Positions 1 through 7,083 are shown, counted from the stretch's first letter. The stretch is DNA of 29,727 nt from JBBKWH01 sp041165345 (GCA_041165345.1 JBEANQ010000009.1:1-29727), one strand, 5' to 3'. Notes: generated from the sequence alone by a model not told the origin. Translations and numbers: made by a program.

Positions 1-105
1 GATCAATCCAAAAGACCAATCGCCATGGATGAGTGGCCTTTGGCATACTGAGCCAAGTCGATGATTTACCCCTCAACCTTCTACTGGCTTGGATGCACGA
101 TAAAA

Positions 106-1755
106 ATGACAATGCCCGACTCACCACACCCCTATGATGCGCTGCCCCGTACTGCGGCCAACCATGTGGCGCTCAGTCCGTTAAGTTTTTTGCCACGGGC
201 GGCGCGGGTTTATCCCCATCAGACCGCCATGATTCATGGCGCACGGCACATCACATGGCAGGACACTTATACCCGTTGTCGGCAATTTGCTTCCCAATTG
301 GTCAATCATGGGATTGGGCGAAATGACACCGTATCGGTTTTATTACCGAATATTCCGGCCATGATTGAGGCGCATTTTGCAGTCCCAATGGCCGGTGCGG
401 TACTAAACGCTTTAAATACACGATTAGATGCAGCCACACTGGCATTTATGCTGGGTCATGCCGATAGCAAAGTACTGCTGGTTGACCCCGAGTTTGCACC
501 TTTAGCGGCTGAAGTCATTGCGTTGCTTGCCCCACCTCAACGCGCACGCCTATTGGTAATTGATGTAGCCGATGCCGAATGGATAGGCAGACCCCACACG
601 ATTGGCACGCTTGAATATGAAGACTGGCTGGCCGCAGGTGATGCTGATTTTGCGTGGTCACTGCCAGACGATGAATGGAACGCCATCAGCCTTAACTACA
701 CCTCTGGCACAACCGGCAACCCCAAGGGCGTGGTCTATCATCATCGGGGCGCTTACCTCAATGCCGTCAGCAATGTGATGGCATGGGACATGCCCGCACG
801 ACCGATCTATCTGTGGACGTTGCCGCTGTTTCATTGCAATGGCTGGTGTTTTGCATGGAGCATGGCGGCCACTGGCGGTACCTGCGTATGCCTACGCAAG
901 GTTGATCCGGTACAAATTTTTGCTCTGATTCGCCAGCACCACGTTGGCTATTTGTGTGGTGCGCCGATTGTACATGCACTTCTGATTAACACCCCAGCCG
1001 AGCAACAAGGCAACATTCAACACACCGTCAATGTGATGATTGCTGGTGCAGCTCCTCCTGCCGCCATTATTGAAGGAATGCAGCGCTTGGGTTTTCGGAT
1101 TGTGCATACCTACGGTTTGACTGAAACTTACGGCCCCTCTGCCCTGTGTGCCACCCAGCCCGACTGGGATCAGCTGCCGATTGAACAACAAGCCGAACGC
1201 CACAGTCGGCAAGGCGTGCCCTATCCACTGCAAGAAGACATGCAAGTCCTAGATCCAACCACCCTGCGCGCTGTACCTGCTGATGGTCAAACCATGGGCG
1301 AGATCATGTTTCGGGGCAATGCGGTCATGAAAGGCTACCTCAAAAACCCCAGCGCTACCGCCGAAGCCTTTGCAGGGGGATGGTTTCATTCTGGCGATTT
1401 GGCGGTCTGCGATACTGACGGCTATGCCAAAATTAAAGACCGCGCCAAAGACATTATTATTTCGGGTGGCGAAAACATCTCGTCTTTAGAAGTCGAAGAA
1501 GCCCTGTATCGACATCCAGCGGTGATGGCCGCCGCCGTGGTGGCTAAAATCGATGAGCGCTGGGGTGAAGTGCCCTGTGCCTTTGTCGAGCTAAAAACCG
1601 GTGCAACTGTTGACGAAGCCAGCCTTCTGGCACATTGCCGGCAGCATTTGGCGCGCTTTAAAGTGCCCAAACAGGTTATTTTTGGAGAGATCCCTAAAAC
1701 ATCAACCGGTAAACTGCAAAAATTTGTCTTGCGAACTCGCATCAACAGTCAATAA
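106..1755 (+). CDS. Acyl-CoA synthetase (AMP-forming fatty-acid/dicarboxylate-CoA ligase)
   Basis: Adenylate-forming enzyme of the ANL superfamily that activates a carboxylic acid, probably a medium- or long-chain fatty acid, with ATP and CoA. Counted from an upstream in-frame ATG at 61, the motifs in order are the phosphate-binding loop YTSGTTGNPKG (about residue 212), YGLTETYG (about 351), GWFHSGDL (about 441), DRAKDIIISGGENISS (about 460) and the C-terminal KTSTGKLQK with the acyl-adenylation lysine (about 547). The full core and C-terminal lid are present. I prefer the ATG at 106 (or 112) over 61, because family members usually begin just before the YDxLxxxAANxxPLSPLSFLxRAAxVYP segment, and the 15 residues before it look non-conserved. 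Neither start has a strong Shine-Dalgarno sequence. The exact substrate cannot be read from the sequence. The gene stands alone; no beta-oxidation genes flank it. Confidence 0.9.
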   Translation: MTMPDSPHPYDALPRTAANHVALSPLSFLPRAARVYPHQTAMIHGARHITWQDTYTRCRQFASQLVNHGIGRNDTVSVLLPNIPAMIEAHFAVPMAGAVLNALNTRLDAATLAFMLGHADSKVLLVDPEFAPLAAEVIALLAPPQRARLLVIDVADAEWIGRPHTIGTLEYEDWLAAGDADFAWSLPDDEWNAISLNYTSGTTGNPKGVVYHHRGAYLNAVSNVMAWDMPARPIYLWTLPLFHCNGWCFAWSMAATGGTCVCLRKVDPVQIFALIRQHHVGYLCGAPIVHALLINTPAEQQGNIQHTVNVMIAGAAPPAAIIEGMQRLGFRIVHTYGLTETYGPSALCATQPDWDQLPIEQQAERHSRQGVPYPLQEDMQVLDPTTLRAVPADGQTMGEIMFRGNAVMKGYLKNPSATAEAFAGGWFHSGDLAVCDTDGYAKIKDRAKDIIISGGENISSLEVEEALYRHPAVMAAAVVAKIDERWGEVPCAFVELKTGATVDEASLLAHCRQHLARFKVPKQVIFGEIPKTSTGKLQKFVLRTRINSQ

Positions 1756-1843
1756 CACCTCACCCTGAAGGGGCGTTGCCCTCGCCTCTTCAACATACTC
1801 ATACAGCACATCGTTTATTTTTCGGCCAATCATCTGCGAACAC

Positions 1844-1873
1844 TTGACACATGAGAACAATTATCAATAATAT
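1844..1873 (+). promoter_or_regulatory. bfd promoter with overlapping Fur-box-like site
   Basis: A -35 hexamer TTGACA (1844-1849) and a -10 hexamer TAATAT (1868-1873) are separated by 18 bp. The spacer and -10 carry ATGAGAACAATTATCAATAA (1851-1870). Its reverse strand resembles the Fur consensus GATAATGATAATCATTATC. A Fur site on this promoter would fit iron repression of the gene 40 nt downstream. Assignment is by eye only. Confidence 0.6.
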
Positions 1874-1912
1874 TACTGATCCCATTCGTGATCGATCAGC
1901 GGAAACTCAGCC

Positions 1913-2107
1913 ATGTACATTTGCCTCTGCCGTGCTGTCACTGACCGTCAAATTCGCCAAAGCGTTGAGAATGGAGCGGAAAGTTTTCGTGAGGTTCGCG
2001 AGGAGCTTGATGTAGGTACTTGCTGTGGTCGCTGCGTCCCTGACGCCCGCATTCTCATTGACGAAACATTGGCTCAAATTGCCGCAAAGCTTTCGGTGGC
2101 CGCCTAA
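1913..2107 (+). CDS. bfd: Bacterioferritin-associated ferredoxin Bfd
   Basis: Small [2Fe-2S] ferredoxin (64 aa) that delivers electrons to the haem of bacterioferritin so that stored ferric iron is released as Fe2+. It starts MYICLCRAVTDRQI and has C4 and C6 followed by C38 and C41 in TCCGRC, the CxC-x(31)-CxxC arrangement of the BFD-like [2Fe-2S] domain; an extra C37 precedes the second pair. Length is normal for the family. It lies 213 nt upstream of bfr in the same direction, but a terminator at 2136-2169 separates them, so each is probably transcribed from its own promoter. The upstream promoter carries a Fur-like site, which fits induction by iron starvation. Confidence 0.95.
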   Translation: MYICLCRAVTDRQIRQSVENGAESFREVREELDVGTCCGRCVPDARILIDETLAQIAAKLSVAA

Positions 2108-2135
2108 TTATTTGGGCGGTTTTCACCTCCTCCGC

Positions 2136-2169
2136 AAGACTCGCGCTGCACGCTGCGGGTCTTTTTTTT
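2136..2169 (+). terminator. Rho-independent terminator of bfd
   Basis: Stem AAGACTCGC (2136-2144) pairs with GCGGGTCTT (2155-2163) with one G-T wobble and a 10-nt loop, followed by eight T residues (2162-2169). A weaker hairpin, CCGCC (2100-2104) with GGCGG (2115-2119) followed by four T, spans the bfd stop codon just upstream. Confidence 0.85.
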
Positions 2170-2195
2170 CGTGTCGTTCACCGTAAGCAAGATTT

Positions 2196-2214
2196 AAATC
2201 ACAATGATTGTCAT
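2196..2214. promoter_or_regulatory. Possible second Fur-like site upstream of bfr
   Basis: The sequence contains a perfect short inverted repeat ACAAT-G-ATTGT (2201-2211) inside AATCACAATGATTGTCAT, which loosely resembles a Fur box. It lies about 110 nt before the bfr start. The match is weaker than the bfd site. Confidence 0.3.
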
Positions 2215-2320
2215 GCGCTGTTGCGGTTCATCAAATGATTGGCTTTTGCCCTGTACTTTTCTTTAAGCTATGCCCAACCTGCTGTTTTTTCCCTACCCAC
2301 ACCCTGCACGGAGATCGGCC

Positions 2321-2785
2321 ATGAAAGGCGACGCTCAAGTTATTGCGTATTTAAACAAGGTGTTGTTAAACGAACTCACCGCCATTAACCAATATTTTTT
2401 GCACGCTAAAATGCTCAAAAGCTGGGGCATCACCAAGTTAGCCGACCATGAATACCATGAGTCGATTGACGAAATGAAACACGCCGACAAACTGATTGAC
2501 CGCATTTTGTTTTTGGAAGGTCTGCCCAACTTGCAACAACTGGGCAAGCTGTATGTGGGCGAAAACGTGCAAGAAATCTTGCAATGTGACCTGCGCATGG
2601 AACACAACGCCCATCCCGATTTAAAAGATGCCGTGGCTCATTGCGAAGCCGTGCGGGACTATGTCTCACGCGATTTGTTTGCTGCGATTTTAGAAAGCGA
2701 AGAAGAACACATTGACTGGATCGACACACAGCTTGAGCTGATCGAAAAAATCGGTCTACAAAACTATATTCAGTCGCAAATTTAA
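2321..2785 (+). CDS. bfr: Bacterioferritin Bfr
   Basis: Haem-containing 24-mer ferritin that oxidises and stores iron in the cytoplasm. Starting at the ATG at 2321 gives 154 aa, the usual Bfr length; an in-frame ATG at 2270 adds 17 unconserved residues, and GGAG at 2310-2313 supports 2321. All di-iron ferroxidase ligands are present at the same numbers as in E. coli Bfr: E18, E51, H54, E94, E127 and H130. The haem-ligating M52 is in EMKH. It is therefore a catalytic haem-binding subunit rather than a ferritin-centre-deficient paralogue. It follows bfd, its electron donor, and is closed by its own terminator. Confidence 0.96.
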   Translation: MKGDAQVIAYLNKVLLNELTAINQYFLHAKMLKSWGITKLADHEYHESIDEMKHADKLIDRILFLEGLPNLQQLGKLYVGENVQEILQCDLRMEHNAHPDLKDAVAHCEAVRDYVSRDLFAAILESEEEHIDWIDTQLELIEKIGLQNYIQSQI

Positions 2786-2802
2786 ACCCTGCGACCCCAA
2801 TC

Positions 2803-2825
2803 AACCGGCCATGTGCCGGTTTTTT
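2803..2825 (+). terminator. Rho-independent terminator of bfr
   Basis: Perfect stem AACCGGC (2803-2809) and GCCGGTT (2815-2821), loop CATGT, running into a T-tract. It begins 17 nt after the bfr stop codon. Confidence 0.85.
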
Positions 2826-2871
2826 GTGGCCTGCCCTCAAGCTGCACGATCACAAGACTCAAGCACCAGAC

Positions 2872-2898
2872 AAAAAAATGCCCGCTGGGGGGCGGGCT
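2872..2898 (-). terminator. Minus-strand intrinsic terminator with no obvious gene
   Basis: Read on the minus strand, GCCCGC pairs with GCGGGC around a CCCCCA loop, followed by A and seven T. On the plus strand the arms are 2880-2885 and 2892-2897 and the A-tract is 2872-2878. No minus-strand gene was found in the 240 nt that would feed it, so it may end a small RNA or be a relic. Confidence 0.55.
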
Positions 2899-3143
2899 GA
2901 AGGGGTCTTGCTTGTCTTGGGGACAGATTCAGAATACGACCAACCCGACCTTTCGTCTGTTGGCAGGCTGTGTGGCCGGTGTAAGCAAGTGCAAACAGTC
3001 GGCCGCTTTGCGTGGAGAAAGTGGCGTTTTTGGCCAATATTTCTCCACGATTGGCCGGTTTTGCTATCGAGATTGACAACAACGCTTGTCATGATCGAGT
3101 CAACATCATCACACAGGGCATTTGGCTCTGTTGGGAGTGCAGC
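2899..3143. other. Gene-free stretch rich in inverted repeats
   Basis: With its left flank back to about 2826 this is about 318 bases without a convincing gene. It holds a perfect 10-bp inverted repeat, CGTGGAGAAA (3011-3020) and TTTCTCCACG (3040-3049), and a 6-bp inverted repeat, TGACAA (3074-3079) and TTGTCA (3086-3091), that could be an operator for the PF10118 gene. Short open frames here have no recognisable similarity. No good sigma-70 promoter stands out on either strand. Confidence 0.5.
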
Positions 3144-3977
3144 ATGACCGCCTTCAACCGTCGTCCCAAAGCCCACGGCATTACTGTACGCCGTCCCAAT
3201 TTTCAGCCCGATGCCATTGGCCGTTATTACTACGCCAACTCCCCGTTGGTGTCGCATTTACTGACGGCTTTGTCGGCGACCTTCCCAATTGGTGAGCAAT
3301 TTTTTGTGCATAGCGTGCGCTTGGTGCGTGACCGCATTCAAGACGCCACCCTGCAAACCGAGATTTCGGCGTTTATTGGCCAAGAGGCCATGCACTCTAA
3401 AGCGCATAGCGAATTTAACGACAGTTGGCGGCGTGATAACTATCAGCTTGATGATTTTGTCGCATGGATTGGCCGCGAAGACGCCCGCCTCAAAGCCCTG
3501 CCCACACGTTATCAATTGGCGATTACCTGTGGGGTTGAGCATTTTACCGCCATGCTGGGCGAATACATTTTAAGCCATCCCGAGATTGTTGATGCCTTTG
3601 ATTCAGAGGCAGCAAAACTGTGGCTGTGGCATGCGATTGAAGAGTCTGAACACAAAAGCGTGGCCTTTGATGCCTATCAAGCCACGTTTGCCAACTTAAA
3701 GGTGCGGCGGCAAACCATGCTGTCGCTGACACCCGGTTTTTTGTCGATGATTGCCACCGCCACTGCGCAATTGTTTTGGCAAGACCGCCGTAATAGCCTA
3801 CCCCGCGTACGCGACAACCTACGTGGTTTGCGAATGCTGACACAGATGATCGTTACACTTGTGCCAGAATATTTTGACTATTTTAAGGCCGATTTTCATC
3901 CGGCTAAGCGGGATCGCACCGCATTGCTGGCCGTATGGCGGCAACGACTCGCTGAAGGGCAATTACAAGCAGCTTAA
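3144..3977 (+). CDS. PF10118 family predicted metal-dependent hydrolase
   Basis: Protein of 277 aa that I recognise as the uncharacterised PF10118 'predicted metal-dependent hydrolase' family. The start at 3144 is chosen because GGGAG (3133-3137) sits 6-7 nt upstream; an in-frame start at 3012 would add 44 unconserved residues. The N-terminal part is typical (RRPNF, then NSPLVSHLLTALSATFPIGE). It carries E81-AM-H84 with H88, E132-H133, and E167-SE-H170. The two ExxH motifs resemble the metal ligands of ferritin-like di-iron helical bundles. The substrate is unknown. No signal peptide is seen, so it is probably cytoplasmic. It lies just downstream of bacterioferritin but is separated from it by a terminator and a long spacer. 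Confidence 0.8.
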   Translation: MTAFNRRPKAHGITVRRPNFQPDAIGRYYYANSPLVSHLLTALSATFPIGEQFFVHSVRLVRDRIQDATLQTEISAFIGQEAMHSKAHSEFNDSWRRDNYQLDDFVAWIGREDARLKALPTRYQLAITCGVEHFTAMLGEYILSHPEIVDAFDSEAAKLWLWHAIEESEHKSVAFDAYQATFANLKVRRQTMLSLTPGFLSMIATATAQLFWQDRRNSLPRVRDNLRGLRMLTQMIVTLVPEYFDYFKADFHPAKRDRTALLAVWRQRLAEGQLQAA

Positions 3978-4005
3978 ATCCCGCACCTGCCGTGTTCCGC
4001 TGAGA

Positions 4006-4029
4006 TGGCGGCCTATTGTCTGGCCGCCA
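4006..4029. repeat. Perfect 8-bp inverted repeat between convergent genes
   Basis: TGGCGGCC (4006-4013) and GGCCGCCA (4022-4029) flank an 8-nt loop. It covers the stop codon of the minus-strand lipoprotein gene and lies 29 nt past the stop of the PF10118 gene. Neither side has a T-tract, so it is at most a weak or factor-dependent transcription end or an mRNA 3' stabiliser. Confidence 0.5.
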
Positions 4030-4549
4030 CCTGTTGATTCAACACAGCTTGCAAGGCTTCGTAGCTTTTGGCATCGACGTCATCATCAATCTGTACCGTG
4101 ATCTGCAAGGGCTTGCCCTGCACCACGCCCACATATAACTCATACTTGTGGCGCGATCCGTTGGTATGGCGAACACGATAGCGATGATACAAAAAATCTT
4201 GTCCGGCCAGACTCAACACCTCATCAATGGGGTCACCCAATAGTGTAGCCCCCTGCTGCTGCAACTGAACCCGCAACGCCTGCTGCTGGGCGGCATCTTG
4301 TACCAAGAGTTGCGCATCATTTAGACCCTGCACGGGCGTGGGGTTGTCATATAGCTCAATACTACCCAGCGGCGATTGCAACCGATGATACGCAGGGTTA
4401 ATGCCTGCATTGACCGGCTGCCATTGCGTTTGCTCGGCGATGGGTGAGGCCACCGCCGTCAAGGTGACATATTGGGCGGCCTGTTGTTTAGACATACATG
4501 CCGTCAGTGGCAAGACTAACCACAGCCCATATCGAAGGTTTTTCATCAC
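4013..4549 (-). CDS. Predicted lipoprotein of unknown function
   Basis: Protein of 178 aa with a type II signal peptide: positively charged start MMKNLR, hydrophobic stretch YGLWLVLP, and lipobox LTAC with the lipidated cysteine at residue 19. The residue after the cysteine is Met rather than Asp, so sorting to the outer membrane is possible. The mature part is hydrophilic and Gln-rich with no domain I can name. An AAGGA sequence precedes tandem ATGs at 4549, and either could be the start. It is the third of three co-oriented minus-strand genes (SDR, channel, lipoprotein), 38 nt downstream of the channel gene, so it could be co-transcribed with it. Confidence 0.75.
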   Translation of the reverse strand: MMKNLRYGLWLVLPLTACMSKQQAAQYVTLTAVASPIAEQTQWQPVNAGINPAYHRLQSPLGSIELYDNPTPVQGLNDAQLLVQDAAQQQALRVQLQQQGATLLGDPIDEVLSLAGQDFLYHRYRVRHTNGSRHKYELYVGVVQGKPLQITVQIDDDVDAKSYEALQAVLNQQVAARQ

Positions 4550-4587
4550 ACATCCTTGTCTTGATTTGATGACATCATCATGCAGTG

Positions 4588-5163
4588 TTAGCGGAGTTGA
4601 CGCTCAATCCGCTGGTCTGGCATTAACCACAGCAACGCCACCAGCACAAACAATGCGCCACCCAATGGTGCATTGACCCACAACGCCAAGGCAATTCCCA
4701 ACGCATAACACAGCAATGAGATCGTGCCTTTGCCGTCATGGCCAATGGCCTTGGCTAACGATGAGTCTGTGCCATGCACATGCAGCAATGCCTTGACCAA
4801 AAAACGATAGGCCAGCGCCGCCATAAACAGCACCCCACCATAAGCCGCCACAGGCACAGCGGCAAAGTGGTTTTCTCCCATCCACGCGGTCACAAAGGGA
4901 ATCAGCGACAGCCAAAACAACATATGTAAATTGGCCCACAACACGCCACCACTCACCTGCTGGCTGGCTTGTAACAGGTGATGGTGGTTGTTCCAGTAAA
5001 TCCCAACATAAATAAAGCTCAACACATAGCTTAAAAAGACCGGCCACACCGTCAGTAATCCTGCCACAGTCGGTACATGGGGGACTTTGAGTTCTAATAC
5101 CATAATGGTCAAAATAATCGCCAATACCCCATCACTAAACGCTTCTAAACGACCCTTATGCAT
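4588..5163 (-). CDS. TMEM175/DUF1211 family potassium channel-like membrane protein
   Basis: Integral membrane protein of 191 aa with about six hydrophobic segments. The start MHKGRLEAFSDGV contains R5 and F9-S10-D11, the (R/K)xxxFSD signature of DUF1211. Family members are TMEM175-type K+ channels in which one six-helix repeat assembles as a tetramer. The start at 5163 is supported by GGAG about 7 nt upstream; the frame stays open further upstream to 5361, but that extension overlaps the SDR gene and is not membrane-like. A cluster of histidines (NNHHHLL) follows TM3. The inferred role is K+ or monovalent-cation permeation in the inner membrane. Selectivity is not shown by sequence alone. 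Confidence 0.85.
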   Translation of the reverse strand: MHKGRLEAFSDGVLAIILTIMVLELKVPHVPTVAGLLTVWPVFLSYVLSFIYVGIYWNNHHHLLQASQQVSGGVLWANLHMLFWLSLIPFVTAWMGENHFAAVPVAAYGGVLFMAALAYRFLVKALLHVHGTDSSLAKAIGHDGKGTISLLCYALGIALALWVNAPLGGALFVLVALLWLMPDQRIERQLR

Positions 5164-5178
5164 GACTGACTCCGGTTG

Positions 5179-5207
5179 GCTGTTTGGCCTATCAAATGCC
5201 AAACAGC
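5179..5207. repeat. Perfect 10-bp inverted repeat upstream of the channel gene
   Basis: GCTGTTTGGC (5179-5188) and GCCAAACAGC (5198-5207) flank a 9-nt spacer. It lies between the SDR stop codon and the channel start, 16 nt before the latter on the minus strand. No T-tract follows on either strand. It may be an operator, an RNA hairpin between cistrons, or a transcript-stabilising element. Confidence 0.6.
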
Positions 5208-5254
5208 ATATCCAGACCGTCACACATCGTCTGTGATGCAAGTGAAAAGGCAGC

Positions 5255-6052
5255 TTATGCGTGATGCTGCGGGCGCAAGGTTTGCTCGACAATATGCAAA
5301 ACCGGCTGACGCGGCAGCCAACGTGACACCTGCGCCAGCCAATAATTACGGCAACCGACAATCACATGACTCGCGCCACGATCAACCGCCGCAAATGCCG
5401 TATCAACCACCGCTTGTGCCGACATACGCTTGCCCACTGAGGCTTCATCTGCGCCCACCACTGCAAAAAATGGCGTCTCGGTTGCACCAGGACATAATGC
5501 CAACACTCGCACCCCATGTATGTGATTCTCTGCCCACAAGGCTTCGGCAAACGACAATACAAAGGCCTTACTGGCTCCATAAACTGCCATATAAGGGTCA
5601 GGCTGAAACGCTGCGGTTGATGCCACTTGAACCACCACGCCCGACCCCTGAGCCAACATGGCCGGCAATGCGTAATGGGTTAATGCCATCAATGCCATAC
5701 AATTGAGCATGATCTCGTCGCGCTGTCGTGCCAATGACACCGACTCAAAACGCCCATAGGTAGCAAAACCTGCGTTATTAATCAGCACATCAGGGCAAAA
5801 TCCGGCAGCACATGCCGTTTCATAGACGTGCCGAGCGGCATCCCTCTGAGTCAAATCAATCGCAATCACCAAGGTTTTGACCCCATAGTCATTGGATAAT
5901 TGCGCTGCTAATGCCTGCAACGGCTCGGCAGAACGCGCCACCAACACGACATGTGCGCCGCGTGCCGCCAATGCCTGTGCATACACCGCACCAATCCCAG
6001 ATGACGCGCCCGTAATCAACGCCGTCTTATGGCAATAATCAAATGCGTTCAT
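5255..6052 (-). CDS. Short-chain dehydrogenase/reductase (classical SDR)
   Basis: NAD(P)(H)-dependent oxidoreductase of 265 aa with a complete classical SDR core. It has the Rossmann glycine motif TGASSGIG (14-21), R40 after the second strand (suggesting NADPH preference), NNAG (92-95), and the catalytic triad S145, Y158 and K162 in YGASK. The CPGATETPF segment after the active site is typical. The C-terminal part resembles the DltE/YqjQ-type SDRs, but the substrate is unknown. It is divergent from a MerR-type regulator with 86 nt between them, so the regulator probably controls it. The start has no strong Shine-Dalgarno sequence. Confidence 0.9.
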   Translation of the reverse strand: MNAFDYCHKTALITGASSGIGAVYAQALAARGAHVVLVARSAEPLQALAAQLSNDYGVKTLVIAIDLTQRDAARHVYETACAAGFCPDVLINNAGFATYGRFESVSLARQRDEIMLNCMALMALTHYALPAMLAQGSGVVVQVASTAAFQPDPYMAVYGASKAFVLSFAEALWAENHIHGVRVLALCPGATETPFFAVVGADEASVGKRMSAQAVVDTAFAAVDRGASHVIVGCRNYWLAQVSRWLPRQPVLHIVEQTLRPQHHA

Positions 6053-6057
6053 GGTTG

Positions 6058-6116
6058 TTGACCGTAAATAAAAATGACACGCCGACGCTAAACGATGGAG
6101 TATGGTTCATGGTCAA
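6058..6116. promoter_or_regulatory. Divergent SDR/MerR control region
   Basis: The intergenic region is bounded by TTGACC (6058-6063) and its reverse complement GGTCAA (6111-6116), so a -35-like hexamer faces inward on each strand. Reading leftward from 6116, TTTAGC follows after 18 bp or TTAGCG after 19 bp, roughly the long spacer expected for MerR-activated promoters. The -10 matches are poor, so this is a candidate only. Confidence 0.35.
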
Positions 6117-6138
6117 GCGTTTTTGAGACTCACAGCCC

Positions 6139-6525
6139 ATGAAAATTGGTGACTTAGCCAAGCACTCTGGTTTTTCTCGCGATACGATCCGTTTTTATGA
6201 ACGACTTGGGTTATTAGGCACGGCAACACGCCCGCAACACAGCAATAACTATAAAGATTATTCGGCGATGGCGTTACGACGGCTGGGCTTAATTGCGCAG
6301 GCCAAACGGCTCGGTTTTACACTGACTGAAATTGGTGATTTGATTCAAGTGTGGGACAACCAACAACTGAGCGTGACCGATAAAACCCGCTGTATTCAAC
6401 AAAAAATCGGCGAGATTGAAGCCAAACAGCATGACCTTGCCATACTGCTTGAGGTTCTAACCGAGACATTGGCTAAAGTCCAAACCGGCTGTACCGATGC
6501 AGCACCCGCCCTGTCCCCTACATAA
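6139..6525 (+). CDS. MerR family transcriptional regulator
   Basis: Regulator of 128 aa. The N-terminal winged helix-turn-helix MKIGDLAKHSGFSRDTIRFY is typical MerR, followed by the wing and a long dimerisation helix (about 80-115). Two cysteines, C85 and C118, fall near where metal-sensing MerR proteins place theirs, but the short C-terminal tail lacks the usual CueR/ZntR metal loop, so the effector is unknown. It is divergent from the SDR gene, whose promoter region it probably binds. Its stop is one nucleotide from that of the convergent yjdM gene, so the two 3' ends must overlap as RNA. Confidence 0.9.
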   Translation: MKIGDLAKHSGFSRDTIRFYERLGLLGTATRPQHSNNYKDYSAMALRRLGLIAQAKRLGFTLTEIGDLIQVWDNQQLSVTDKTRCIQQKIGEIEAKQHDLAILLEVLTETLAKVQTGCTDAAPALSPT

Positions 6526-6526
6526 A

Positions 6527-6871
6527 TTAGGCTTTTTTAACCACTGAAGACTTAAGCTTCATTGCGCCAATTCCATCGACTTTGCAGTCAATATCGTGGC
6601 CGTCGCTGGCATCGGCCAACAACCGAATATTTTTGGCTTTGGTACCCACTTTAATGACCAATGACGAGCCTTTGACCTTGAGGTCTTTAATCACCGTGAC
6701 GGTGTCGCCGTCTTGCAACACGTTGCCCACGGCGTCTTTGATGACCAGTACCTCATCATCGCTGGCCGCAGCAGTGGCCGACCATTCGTGCGAACACTCT
6801 GGGCAAATGAGCATGGCGCCGTCTTCGTAGGTGTATTCAGAGTGACATTTTGGGCAAGCAGGCAATGACAT
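6527..6871 (-). CDS. yjdM: YjdM (PhnA-type) zinc-ribbon protein
   Basis: Protein of 114 aa closely resembling E. coli YjdM, formerly PhnA. The start MSLPACPKCHSEYTYEDG begins an N-terminal zinc ribbon with CxxC pairs (CPKC and CPEC), and the C-terminal half contains the SH3-like segment IKDLKVKGSSLVIKVGTK. The old link to phosphonate use is doubtful, and the cellular role is not established. The ATG at 6871 is used; a TTG one codon upstream is in frame but unnecessary. GAGG lies about 8 nt upstream. No phosphonate genes are nearby. Confidence 0.92.
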   Translation of the reverse strand: MSLPACPKCHSEYTYEDGAMLICPECSHEWSATAAASDDEVLVIKDAVGNVLQDGDTVTVIKDLKVKGSSLVIKVGTKAKNIRLLADASDGHDIDCKVDGIGAMKLKSSVVKKA

Positions 6872-6918
6872 CAACAGATCCTCAATGGGAAAAAGCCATA
6901 CAAAAAGTAGGGCATTAA

Positions 6919-7083
6919 AAACCGAATGATGACAGATGCACCCTGAGAGTGTCTATTGATGACCGTGATGATGATGATGTTGCCTACATTTGCATACAAC
7001 AAGAAGCCACCCTGATCACCCAAAACATCAAAGATTTTGAGCCCTTAGATCTACATACCATTAATCCTTTTTTGACCCCATAA
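6919..7083 (+). pseudogene. C-terminal fragment of a PIN-domain (VapC-like) toxin
   Basis: Open frame of 54 codons without an ATG, closed upstream by a stop at 6916. Its end reads QEATLITQNIKDFEPL followed by LHTINPF, the signature C-terminus of PIN-domain toxins (TLVTRN..DF..L....NPF). The N-terminal acidic residues of the nuclease are missing, and no antitoxin precedes it. It is a relic. The NPF ending suggests a different PIN subfamily from the relic at 10457. Confidence 0.65.

Noticed and set aside
3073..3101. Promoter starting at TTGACA (3073-3078) for the PF10118 gene
   Set aside because: No acceptable -10 lies at 16-18 bp; the hexamer is better explained as part of the TGACAA/TTGTCA dyad.
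2813..3147. Several overlapping open frames on both strands
   Set aside because: They conflict with each other, cover terminators and inverted repeats, and show no family motifs.
5220..5236. CRP-like TCACA...TGTGA half-sites
   Set aside because: The half-sites are in the reverse order of a CRP site (TGTGA-N6-TCACA) and the spacing is wrong.
5176..5706. 176-codon plus-strand open frame
   Set aside because: Antisense shadow of the SDR gene, Pro/Thr-rich from complementary codon bias; the SDR has all catalytic motifs.
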